From: Acidobacteriota bacterium
GTDB taxonomy: Bacteria; Acidobacteriota; Vicinamibacteria; Vicinamibacterales; SCN-69-37
Length of the DNA: 6,041 bases
Direction: 5' to 3'
NCBI GenBank assembly: GCA_021824055.1
Contig: JAKALV010000207.1
Coordinates: 1-6,041 of the forward strand
In this document: in pieces, positions 1-4,796 of the stretch
Layout: each line of letters begins with the position of its first letter
Numbering within the stretch: position 1 is the stretch's first letter
Notes under the pieces: model-generated
What the model saw: only the letters and a program-made list of their open reading frames with translations
Told to the model about the DNA's origin: nothing
The model's database searches: none
Translations under genes and position numbers: made by a program

Positions 1-1
1 G

Positions 2-238
2 ATCGAGGTCAAGGTCGTCAACATCGACCCGTCGGGCAAAGTGCGGCTGAGCCGGAAGGCGATTCTCGCCGAGGGCGAAGGCACCAAGCCGCGCTACTCG
101 GAAGAAGAGAAAGCGGCGCACCGCGCGGCGGCGCCGCCCGAACACAGCGGCTTCGGCGACCGCGGCGGTCGCGGTGGCGATCGCGGTGGAAGGCCGGGCG
201 GCGGGCGCGGCGGAGACCGTGGGCCGCGCCGGCGTTAA
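2..238 (+). CDS. pnp: Polyribonucleotide nucleotidyltransferase (PNPase), C-terminal end only
   Basis: This is the 3' end of a gene that begins before the window; 78 residues and a TAA stop are visible. The first ~22 residues (IEVKVVNIDPSGKVRLSRKA) match the last strands of the PNPase S1 RNA-binding domain, where the K-(V/I)-x-L-S-R-K-A ending is characteristic. A charged linker (about residues 23-50) follows, then a 28-residue tail made almost only of Gly, Arg and Asp with repeated RGG/DRGG units, ending PRRR. PNPase is a cytoplasmic trimeric 3'-5' exoribonuclease that degrades RNA phosphorolytically and can join the RNA degradosome. The RGG tail probably adds RNA or protein contacts; similar Arg/Gly tails occur on PNPases of several high-GC phyla. 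S1 domains also occur in other proteins, but this ending plus linker and tail fits PNPase best. Confidence 0.85.
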   Translation: MEVKVVNIDPSGKVRLSRKAILAEGEGTKPRYSEEEKAAHRAAAPPEHSGFGDRGGRGGDRGGRPGGGRGGDRGPRRR

Positions 239-250
239 GGCACGATGGAG

Positions 251-272
251 CGCCGGACCTTCAGGTCCGGCG
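251..272. repeat. Perfect 10-bp inverted repeat after pnp
   Basis: CGCCGGACCT (251-260) and AGGTCCGGCG (263-272) are exact reverse complements separated by TC, so the RNA would form a very stable GC-rich hairpin with an effective TTCA tetraloop. It starts 13 bases after the pnp stop and has no T-run behind it. It could act with the next hairpin in termination or protect the pnp mRNA 3' end. It could also be a dispersed REP-type palindrome; one window cannot tell these apart. Confidence 0.6.
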
Positions 273-281
273 TGGAAATAC

Positions 282-311
282 AAAGGGCGGCCGGAATATC
301 GGCCGCCCTTT
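282..311 (+). terminator. Terminator-like hairpin downstream of pnp
   Basis: A perfect 12-bp stem, AAAGGGCGGCCG (282-293) against CGGCCGCCCTTT (300-311), encloses a 6-base loop (GAATAT). The A3/T3 ends resemble a bidirectional intrinsic terminator, although the T-tract is only three bases before GCCG. It lies 44 bases after the pnp stop and ahead of the nucleotidyltransferase remnant, so it most likely ends the pnp transcript. Confidence 0.7.
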
Positions 312-356
312 GCCGTTGCTCGCCAGCTCCGTGCCCGGCGATGTTATCGTCGTGCT

Positions 357-651
357 GTGCCGACGCTGAAGGACGTCTTCGCGGAGTTGAATACCCTGAA
401 GGCCACCGGCCTCGTGGAAGACTATGCGATTGGCGGGTTCGGCCAGAACGCTCGACTATGAAGGCGTGCCGGTTCGCGTCATCGGCCCGGAACATTTGGC
501 CGCCCTCGCATTTCAGGCCGGTGGCCGTCGTCGTCGAGAGCGCGCGTGGCAACTTCTCGAAGAGCCTGGACTCGTTGATCGGCAGAAGTTCGATGAGCTG
601 ATCCGCGACCATCAGATTAATATTGGGTCTATCGATGGCTCCGAAACCTAG
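357..651 (+). pseudogene. Nucleotidyltransferase (DUF6036-like), broken by internal frameshifting deletion
   Basis: Two pieces of one protein lie in different frames. The 5' piece (GTG at 357, stop TGA 459-461) reads MPTLKDVFAELNTLKATGLV, then EDYAIGG. The 3' piece continues in the frame of 424-651 from about ARTLDYEGVPVRVIGPEHLA through RRRERAWQLLEEPGLVDRQK to the stop at 649-651. As I recall the family, intact members are about 165-180 residues, with the AIGG motif directly followed by a D-x-D metal-binding strand and a ~80-residue stretch before the LDYEGVPV segment. All of that is absent here; the junction falls near 435-450. Only ~27 N-terminal and ~65 C-terminal residues remain, the catalytic Asp pair is lost and the frame changes, so no active transferase can be made. 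The family assignment is from recognised sequence pattern. The substrate (protein or nucleic-acid nucleotidylation) is unknown. An assembly error is a less likely alternative. Confidence 0.75.
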
Positions 652-829
652 CTCGGCGTTTCCCGCCAGTCTCGCTGCGTCAAAGACCACTTGGCATCAC
701 GCTCAAGCGAGTCTGACTCTTCAGGAGAAGTTCCGCGTCCTCCTGAAGCTGCAGGCCGAAGACCTGCCGCTGGTTCAGCGGCGGCGCGCGATGCAGCCGT
801 GGGAACGGCCTTGGGCGATCGAGCCGTAG
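635..829 (+). CDS. Small conserved partner protein of the nucleotidyltransferase, 64 aa
   Basis: The ATG at 635 lies 17 bases inside the end of the broken nucleotidyltransferase gene, in another frame, which is typical of translational coupling; no clear Shine-Dalgarno is visible. The N-terminal ~25 residues are low in complexity (Ala/Ser/Pro). The core LTLQEKFRVLLKLQAEDLPL (residues 27-46) looks like an amphipathic helix, and the protein ends in a basic turn and the distinctive PWERPWAIEP. I recognise this type of tail from small proteins encoded directly after DUF6036-like nucleotidyltransferases, but I know of no established function. The pair resembles a toxin-antitoxin or enzyme-regulator arrangement; that is inference. 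The reading frame is intact although its partner is destroyed, so it is either a recent orphan or has an independent role. A TTG at 623 in the same frame is a possible alternative start. Confidence 0.6.
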   Translation: MAPKPSSAFPASLAASKTTWHHAQASLTLQEKFRVLLKLQAEDLPLVQRRRAMQPWERPWAIEP

Positions 830-914
830 ACCTTTCTCAAGAGTTAGCAGTCGTAGCCGCGGGCCGATCTCTCTGCGCCGAACCTTTTTCGATGTTTTTT
901 GGCGGTTCTTCTCC

Positions 915-920
915 GATAAT
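915..920 (+). promoter_or_regulatory. Candidate -10 box for the secreted mosaic protein gene
   Basis: GATAAT matches the sigma-70 -10 consensus at 5 of 6 positions and sits 10 bases before the ATG at 931. No good -35 is seen at 16-18 bases upstream (ATGTTT at 892-897 is poor). Transcription would begin only about 0-4 bases before the ATG, giving a nearly leaderless mRNA, which agrees with the missing Shine-Dalgarno. It would also exclude the in-frame upstream ATG at 892. The 830-914 stretch before it holds nothing else I can support. Confidence 0.35.
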
Positions 921-930
921 ACCGGCTGTC

Positions 931-3681
931 ATGAAACCACATCGAACGGCGTCCCCGGTCCGGGGCAACACGAAGTCGTGGCTGCTCCCCGTGCTCCTCG
1001 CGTGCTCCTTGCTGTGGGCTCGGCCCTCCGACGCTCAGCAAGTCTGCGCCGGCACCCCGACTCGCCCCGATGCCCGCTATTCGCCGGTGGGAAATGGATC
1101 GGAGGTCAAGGACACGGTGACCGGCTTGATCTGGCAGCGCTGCAGCGTGGGTCAGACCTGGAACGGAACCGCCTGCACCGGCCCCGTCACAGGGTACACG
1201 TGGCAGAACGCCGCGAACTTCGTGGCGACCCTGCCGGCCAGCGGCAACGGGACCGGGGCGGCCGCGCGGTGGCGGCTTCCACTCCAGACCGAGCTCTTCT
1301 CCCTCGTGGAGCAGTCCTGCAAGAATCCGTCAATCAATCCCACGTGGTTTCCCGCGACACCGGCCACGGTGTTCTGGACAGGCGAACCCTCAGTCGGACA
1401 GAACGCGTACTGCGTCGGCTTTCTGGACGATAGCGTTGGTAACGGATATCCGAGCGATTGCTGGGGGCTCAACACGTTTCCGATTCGACTGGTGCGCGGT
1501 TCCGGCGTCTTGAACCTGCCGCCTGTCCCGACGATTCAGATTACCCAGGGCTCACCGCGTGTTCCGGTGGATACGGGCATTGCCGTGAGCGCGGCGGGAT
1601 CAGCCGATCCCGACGGCATCATCGGCGGCGGCCTGTACTGGGACTTCGGCGATCGGTCCGGCACGCAATACGGACTCACCGCGAGCCATGTCTACGACAC
1701 GCCGGGAACGTACACGATCACGCTCAAGGCGACGGACAATCAGCAGGTCTCCGGCTCCGCACAGCTTCAGATCACCGTCCTGCCTGTGCCCGTGCCGGTA
1801 ATTGGCACCGCGACCGTTACGGACATTCAGCCGACCGCGGCGGACGCCTCAGCCTCCGTGAGCTTCACGCTGCCGGCTGACACCACCGGCGTCACCGGCT
1901 ACACGGCCACCAGCACACCTGGCGGGTTCAGCGGTTCCTGCACGGGATCACCCTGCGAAGTTCCCGGGTTGAGTTTCGGCCAGAGCTACACCTTCCAGGT
2001 CACGGCGCACACTGCGAAGCGCAGCGGTCGGCCGTCCGCCGCCTCGAACAGCGTGACCCCGGTGACGACGCCAAGACCTCCGCAGAACCTGGTGACCTCG
2101 GCGTCAATTGTGAACGGCGTCCCACAGATCAACGTGAGCTTTACGGTCCCCAGCAACGGCGGCTCCGCGATTACCGGCTACAACGCGTCCATCCGGGCCA
2201 CGGACTCGACGTCCCAGTTTTACACGCCGAACGTCTGCCAGCTGAATTGCGTGATTACTTCGAACGTCGTGCTGGGCAAGACGTACTCGGTGTATGCCAC
2301 CGTGTCGAATGCGCAGGGCTCCAGCACCTATTCGGCCTTCAATACGGTGACCCTGCTCAGGAAGCCCGAAATCACCGACGCCGTGGCCGGCCCCGTTTCG
2401 GGGACGGCCACGGTCAGGTTCACCTCGAACATCACCGGCGGAAACGTCAGCTACACGGTGACCAGTTCACCCGCGGGCGCCAACGGAACGTGCAGCACGT
2501 CGGGTTGTTCGGTGACCAACCTCACCGCCGGAACCAGCTACATCTTGTCCATCGCGGCCAACAGCATGGACGGCAGCACCTCCACCACATCGAGTGCCGA
2601 CGTGCAGCTGGTCGGCGGCGCCGCCCCGGCCCCGGCGAACGTCGCCGCATCGACGACGCTCGCCGGCGTGTCGGTGTCGTTTACGCCGCCGGCGGCCGTC
2701 ACCGGCAGCGCGTTCAGCTACATCGTGTCCAACAACGTCGATGGCACGATCGTGCCGTGTGCGGCGTCGCCGTGCGTGTTCCTGCCGGGCACCGGCGGGA
2801 CGATCACGTATTCGGTCGCCACCTACGACAGCATCAAGAAGCAGATCAGCGCGGCCGTCGCCAGCCCGAACGCGGTGAAGGCCGCCGTGTTCAACGCTCC
2901 AGCGAGCACGGCCTGGGCGATTCCTGCCGGCACGCAATCCCTCAAGGTGATCGCGATCGGTGGCGGCGGCGGTGGTGGCGGTGTTGTTCCGGACCACGAG
3001 CAAGGCTCGACCGGCGGCTCCGGCGCGAGAGTCGGCATCGAGTTCGGTGCCGCAGCCATCGGAACGACGACAACCGTGAACGTGATCGCGGGTGCCGGCG
3101 GCGACGGGGGCGCCAATGCCCTCATTGGCGGCGGGGGTGGCGGCGCCAGCGGAATTGAGTTGGGCTCTGTTCGCGTCATTGCCGGCGGCGGCGGTGGCGG
3201 CGGCGGACAGCTCTACTCGATTACGGCCGGAGACGCAGGGGGCAATGCCGCGATGAGCAGTGGCGCCGGCAGCAATGGCGTCAATGGCGGCCACGGCGGC
3301 GGGCCTTCAGGCCCGGGGGTCGGCGACGGTGGCCCTTGTCAGTACAACAATTACGTGTCAGGAACTGGCACGGGTGGCGCTGGCGGTAACGGTTCGGGCA
3401 GCGCCCTTGGGGGCGGCGGCGTCTGGAGCGATGCATCGGCCGCCAACGGCGGCAATGCCGCCAGCACCGCCTGCAACAGCGGATCCGGCGGCGGCGGTGG
3501 CGGCGGTGGATACGGTGGTGGTGGCGGCGGTGGCGTGAGCCCGTACGGCGGGGCCCACGGCGGCGGCGGCGGAGGCGGCGGTGGCAGCACCGCGCCCGCC
3601 GAAGCGGTGTGGTCTTCCGCAGGCAACGGCGGCTCGGCCGCTGCGCGCGGCGGGAACGGGAAAGTGATTATCTTCTACTGA
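931..3681 (+). CDS. Secreted multidomain protein: DUF1566 - PKD - four FN3 - glycine-rich domain
   Basis: A 916-residue exported protein. Residues 1-35 form a Sec signal peptide: basic start (K2, R5, R11, K15), hydrophobic core 17-30, probable cleavage at SDA|QQ (35/36). Residues ~46-191 resemble DUF1566/Lcl_C: TGLIWQRC, WRLP at 114-117, FWTGE at 148-152, a closing FPIRLVRG, and six Cys counting C39. A PKD domain spans ~197-284, with WDFGD at 237-241 and the HVYDTPGTYTITLKATD strand. FN3-like repeats follow at ~286-377, 382-475, 478-561 and 566-650, each with a C-x3/4-C pair. From ~654 to the end is a polyglycine domain opening FNAPASTAWAIPAGTQSLKV and closing GKVIIFY. The start at 931 is chosen because the signal peptide begins there; the frame is open upstream to 691 but that part overlaps another gene. 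The modules suggest extracellular binding or adhesion. No catalytic domain is seen, and the precise role is unknown. Confidence 0.85.
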   Translation: MKPHRTASPVRGNTKSWLLPVLLACSLLWARPSDAQQVCAGTPTRPDARYSPVGNGSEVKDTVTGLIWQRCSVGQTWNGTACTGPVTGYTWQNAANFVATLPASGNGTGAAARWRLPLQTELFSLVEQSCKNPSINPTWFPATPATVFWTGEPSVGQNAYCVGFLDDSVGNGYPSDCWGLNTFPIRLVRGSGVLNLPPVPTIQITQGSPRVPVDTGIAVSAAGSADPDGIIGGGLYWDFGDRSGTQYGLTASHVYDTPGTYTITLKATDNQQVSGSAQLQITVLPVPVPVIGTATVTDIQPTAADASASVSFTLPADTTGVTGYTATSTPGGFSGSCTGSPCEVPGLSFGQSYTFQVTAHTAKRSGRPSAASNSVTPVTTPRPPQNLVTSASIVNGVPQINVSFTVPSNGGSAITGYNASIRATDSTSQFYTPNVCQLNCVITSNVVLGKTYSVYATVSNAQGSSTYSAFNTVTLLRKPEITDAVAGPVSGTATVRFTSNITGGNVSYTVTSSPAGANGTCSTSGCSVTNLTAGTSYILSIAANSMDGSTSTTSSADVQLVGGAAPAPANVAASTTLAGVSVSFTPPAAVTGSAFSYIVSNNVDGTIVPCAASPCVFLPGTGGTITYSVATYDSIKKQISAAVASPNAVKAAVFNAPASTAWAIPAGTQSLKVIAIGGGGGGGGVVPDHEQGSTGGSGARVGIEFGAAAIGTTTTVNVIAGAGGDGGANALIGGGGGGASGIELGSVRVIAGGGGGGGGQLYSITAGDAGGNAAMSSGAGSNGVNGGHGGGPSGPGVGDGGPCQYNNYVSGTGTGGAGGNGSGSALGGGGVWSDASAANGGNAASTACNSGSGGGGGGGGYGGGGGGGVSPYGGAHGGGGGGGGGSTAPAEAVWSSAGNGGSAAARGGNGKVIIFY
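2959..3585 (+). repeat. GGC/GGT low-complexity tracts coding polyglycine
   Basis: Within the C-terminal domain of the secreted protein, near-pure GGN codon runs encode Gly blocks at residues 677-684 (8), 733-738 (6), 752-759 (8), 853-860 (8), 862-868 (7, after Tyr861) and 877-885 (9). Shorter GG and GGxGG units lie between them. GGC, GGT, GGA and GGG are mixed, so the DNA is not a simple triplet microsatellite. The runs are nevertheless slippage-prone and G-rich on the coding strand. The reverse strand reads as polyproline ORFs, which are artefacts. Confidence 0.8.
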
Positions 3682-3726
3682 CTGCGCCGGGCCGCTGCTT
3701 CAGCCGGCAACTGGCCCGTACCGTCC

Positions 3727-3743
3727 CCTCGCCTGCAGCGAGG
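3727..3743. terminator. Possible terminator hairpin between convergent genes
   Basis: CCTCGC (3727-3732) and GCGAGG (3738-3743) form a perfect 6-bp stem with a CTGCA loop. A second, weaker structure (GCCGG 3686-3690 with CCGGC 3704-3708) lies just after the stop of the mosaic protein gene. The 80-base gap separates two convergent genes ending at 3681 (+) and 3762 (-), where a terminator is expected. There is no T-tract on either strand, so intrinsic termination is uncertain. Confidence 0.3.
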
Positions 3744-3761
3744 CGGCTCGGCCACCCTTTC

Positions 3762-4187
3762 CTACGCCAGATCCCTGAGCGAACGAATATGCGGCGCAAG
3801 CTGCGGGTGCTCCGCCAGCCGCCGGGCGAACCGATCGTCGCCAGTGATCACTTGGGTTTCGAGACGAACGGCGAGCGCCAGATAGGTGGCGTCGTACACC
3901 GTGATCCCCGTGGCGAGCGCCAGCGCGTGCGCATCAGGCAGCAGCCCTCGCATCGCGATTGTCTCCACAGCGATGCCGGACAGATCCCTCACGAGTCGCT
4001 GCCCCTCGTCGGGACTGAGCTCTTTGCGCCGGATCTTCTTCCACACGGTATTGCCCGTCTCCGGAAACAGGAGGTCCGGGGCCATGTAGTCATGTGGCGC
4101 GTCGAGCCACTGGCGAGCGAAGTGCGAGTCAACCTCAGGCACGAACCACTTGATGACGAGGCTGGCGTCGACGACGAAGACGCTCAC
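3762..4187 (-). CDS. vapC: VapC-type PIN-domain toxin (ribonuclease)
   Basis: A 141-residue protein of normal VapC length, covering one PIN domain. The acidic metal-binding residues are all present: D7 in FVVDASLVIKW, E43 in LLFPETGN, D99 in TVYDATYLALA, and D117/D118 in ITGDDRF. VapC toxins are Mg2+-dependent endoribonucleases that cut tRNA, rRNA or other RNAs and are held inactive by the cognate antitoxin; the RNA target here cannot be inferred. It starts with GTG at 4187, and the start overlaps the antitoxin stop as GTGA (4184-4187), so translation is probably coupled. Catalytic residues and frame are intact, so it should be active. It converges with the mosaic protein gene. The PIN family is near certain; the toxin role follows from the antitoxin next to it. 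Confidence 0.93.
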   Translation of the reverse strand: MSVFVVDASLVIKWFVPEVDSHFARQWLDAPHDYMAPDLLFPETGNTVWKKIRRKELSPDEGQRLVRDLSGIAVETIAMRGLLPDAHALALATGITVYDATYLALAVRLETQVITGDDRFARRLAEHPQLAPHIRSLRDLA

Positions 4188-4417
4188 CGCGCGTCCCGGT
4201 CCTCCCGAATGAGCGCGGCGCTATCGGAGTGCCGGGGGCCGCTGAGCCGCTTCAACCACTTCGCGGAAAGGCGACGCGTCTCCGCCAGTTTGCGGGCATT
4301 TGCGCGGCGCAAAACATCATGGATTTCCGCCTGCAGCGATCGGCCGTGGGCTTTGGCCGCGGCCTTCAGCTGCTTCAACACGTCATTATCCAGATCGCGG
4401 ACCAGCACGTCAGGCAT
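4184..4417 (-). CDS. FitA/VapB-type ribbon-helix-helix antitoxin
   Basis: A 77-residue protein. Its N-terminal ~45 residues form a ribbon-helix-helix DNA-binding fold of the FitA/Arc type: the strand MPDVLVRDLD, then helices containing VLKQLKAAAKAHGRSLQAEI. The HGRSLQAE motif is characteristic of FitA-like antitoxins paired with PIN toxins. The C-terminal part (RRLSAKWLKRLSGPRHSDSA to the end) should wrap the toxin and block its active site. It is the first gene of a two-gene operon with the PIN toxin, overlapping it by 4 bases. The ATG at 4417 is preceded by a strong purine-rich RBS and a palindrome that fits autorepression by the RHH domain. No damage is seen. Confidence 0.9.
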   Translation of the reverse strand: MPDVLVRDLDNDVLKQLKAAAKAHGRSLQAEIHDVLRRANARKLAETRRLSAKWLKRLSGPRHSDSAALIREDRDAR

Positions 4418-4420
4418 GTT

Positions 4421-4429
4421 TCCCTTCCC
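4421..4429 (-). promoter_or_regulatory. Shine-Dalgarno of the antitoxin gene
   Basis: On the minus strand GGGAAGGGA ends three bases before the ATG at 4417, so its AAGG core lies about 6 bases from the start codon. It stands out because two plus-strand genes in this window have no SD, and it supports the ATG at 4417 as the true start. Confidence 0.6.
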
Positions 4430-4438
4430 AGGCTGGAT

Positions 4439-4455
4439 GGTATCATATCGATACC
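4439..4455 (-). promoter_or_regulatory. Palindromic operator overlapping the toxin-antitoxin -10 box
   Basis: GGTATC (4439-4444) and GATACC (4450-4455) are a perfect 6-bp inverted repeat around a 5-base centre. On the minus strand TATGAT (4442-4447), 5 of 6 to the -10 consensus, lies inside it. That predicts a transcript start near 4435, an SD at 4421-4429 and an ATG at 4417. FitA/VapB-type antitoxins bind such inverted repeats to repress their own operon. No good -35 is visible at 16-18 bases. The palindrome and box are seen directly; the operator role is inferred. Confidence 0.6.
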
Positions 4456-4492
4456 GCCTCAGGATCCGCCAGGACTGACACGCCCCGGGCGG

Positions 4493-4747
4493 CTATTTCA
4501 GCGCGATCGCGCCACAGGCGTTCTGAAACCAGGCCACGGCGAAACAGTCCGGCTTCCCGCAGTAGCCGATCGCCGCCGTTTCCGCGTCCGCGCGCGTGGC
4601 GTAGTTGTACGCAATGCCCTGCGCGCGTGTCGACGTCGAATAGGCGATGGCGCCGAACAATCCGTTCGTGGCACACGCCCACAACCCAACCGAGCACGCC
4701 GGCGGAGTCGGCACCGTGGGTTCGACAGAATTCGTGCCGCAGGACAT
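4493..4747 (-). CDS. DUF4189 domain protein, short, Cys-rich
   Basis: An 84-residue protein. Residues ~31-82 match the DUF4189 pattern: FGAIAYSTST, AYNYATRADAE, then DCFAVAWFQNACGAIA at the C-terminus. Six Cys (3, 18, 25, 63, 68, 78) in 84 residues suggest disulfides, which is normal for this usually exported domain of unknown function; Cys63/68/78 are the domain's own. The start is uncertain. ATG at 4747 has a GGGGAG seven bases upstream and is preferred. ATG at 4762 and 4798 are in frame, but the extra codons are AT-rich (including TTA) and overlap a candidate promoter for the opposite gene. No signal peptide is found from any of these starts, which is odd for the family and hints at 5' truncation. 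It lies divergent to the aminopeptidase gene. Confidence 0.7.
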   Translation of the reverse strand: MSCGTNSVEPTVPTPPACSVGLWACATNGLFGAIAYSTSTRAQGIAYNYATRADAETAAIGYCGKPDCFAVAWFQNACGAIALK

Positions 4748-4761
4748 ACACCCGCTCCCCA

Positions 4762-4790
4762 TTGCCTCGCCGCGCCATTTCTCATCTAAT
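4762..4790 (+). promoter_or_regulatory. Candidate promoter of the M1 aminopeptidase gene (leaderless)
   Basis: TTGCCT (4762-4767; 4 of 6 to the -35 consensus) and TCTAAT (4785-4790; 5 of 6 to the -10 consensus) are separated by exactly 17 bases. The expected start of transcription, about 7 bases after the -10, falls on the A of the ATG at 4797, so the mRNA would be leaderless; there is no SD before this ATG. The segment is relatively AT-rich for this genome. Confidence 0.5.
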
Positions 4791-4796
4791 TCCCCC

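Noticed and set aside
235..690. 151-codon minus frame across the nucleotidyltransferase remnant
   Set aside because: It runs through the hairpins after pnp and opposite recognisable nucleotidyltransferase fragments; no domain pattern was seen.
691..930. Upstream extension of the mosaic protein frame, including an in-frame ATG at 892
   Set aside because: The extension overlaps the small partner gene (635-829) and would bury the signal peptide. The ATG at 892 adds 13 residues and lies before the -10-like box at 915-920. The ATG at 931 gives a standard signal peptide.
2467..3294. 275-codon minus frame and polyproline minus frames opposite the Gly-rich region
   Set aside because: They are the reverse complement of GGC/GCC-rich coding sequence, have no recognisable domains and are antisense to a well-supported gene.
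3301..3314. GGGCCT-TC-AGGCCC inverted repeat, similar in its CCTTCAGG core to the hairpin at 251-272
   Set aside because: It lies inside coding sequence of a GC-rich low-complexity region, where such short palindromes are expected by chance.
2959..3585. Gly-codon tracts considered as a CRISPR-like or tandem repeat array
   Set aside because: No regular unit length and no conserved repeat with unique spacers; it is polyglycine coding sequence.
3609..4478. 289-codon plus-strand frame opposite the toxin-antitoxin operon
   Set aside because: It is a shadow of the two minus-strand genes, which have clear PIN and ribbon-helix-helix motifs, an overlapping start/stop and an RBS.
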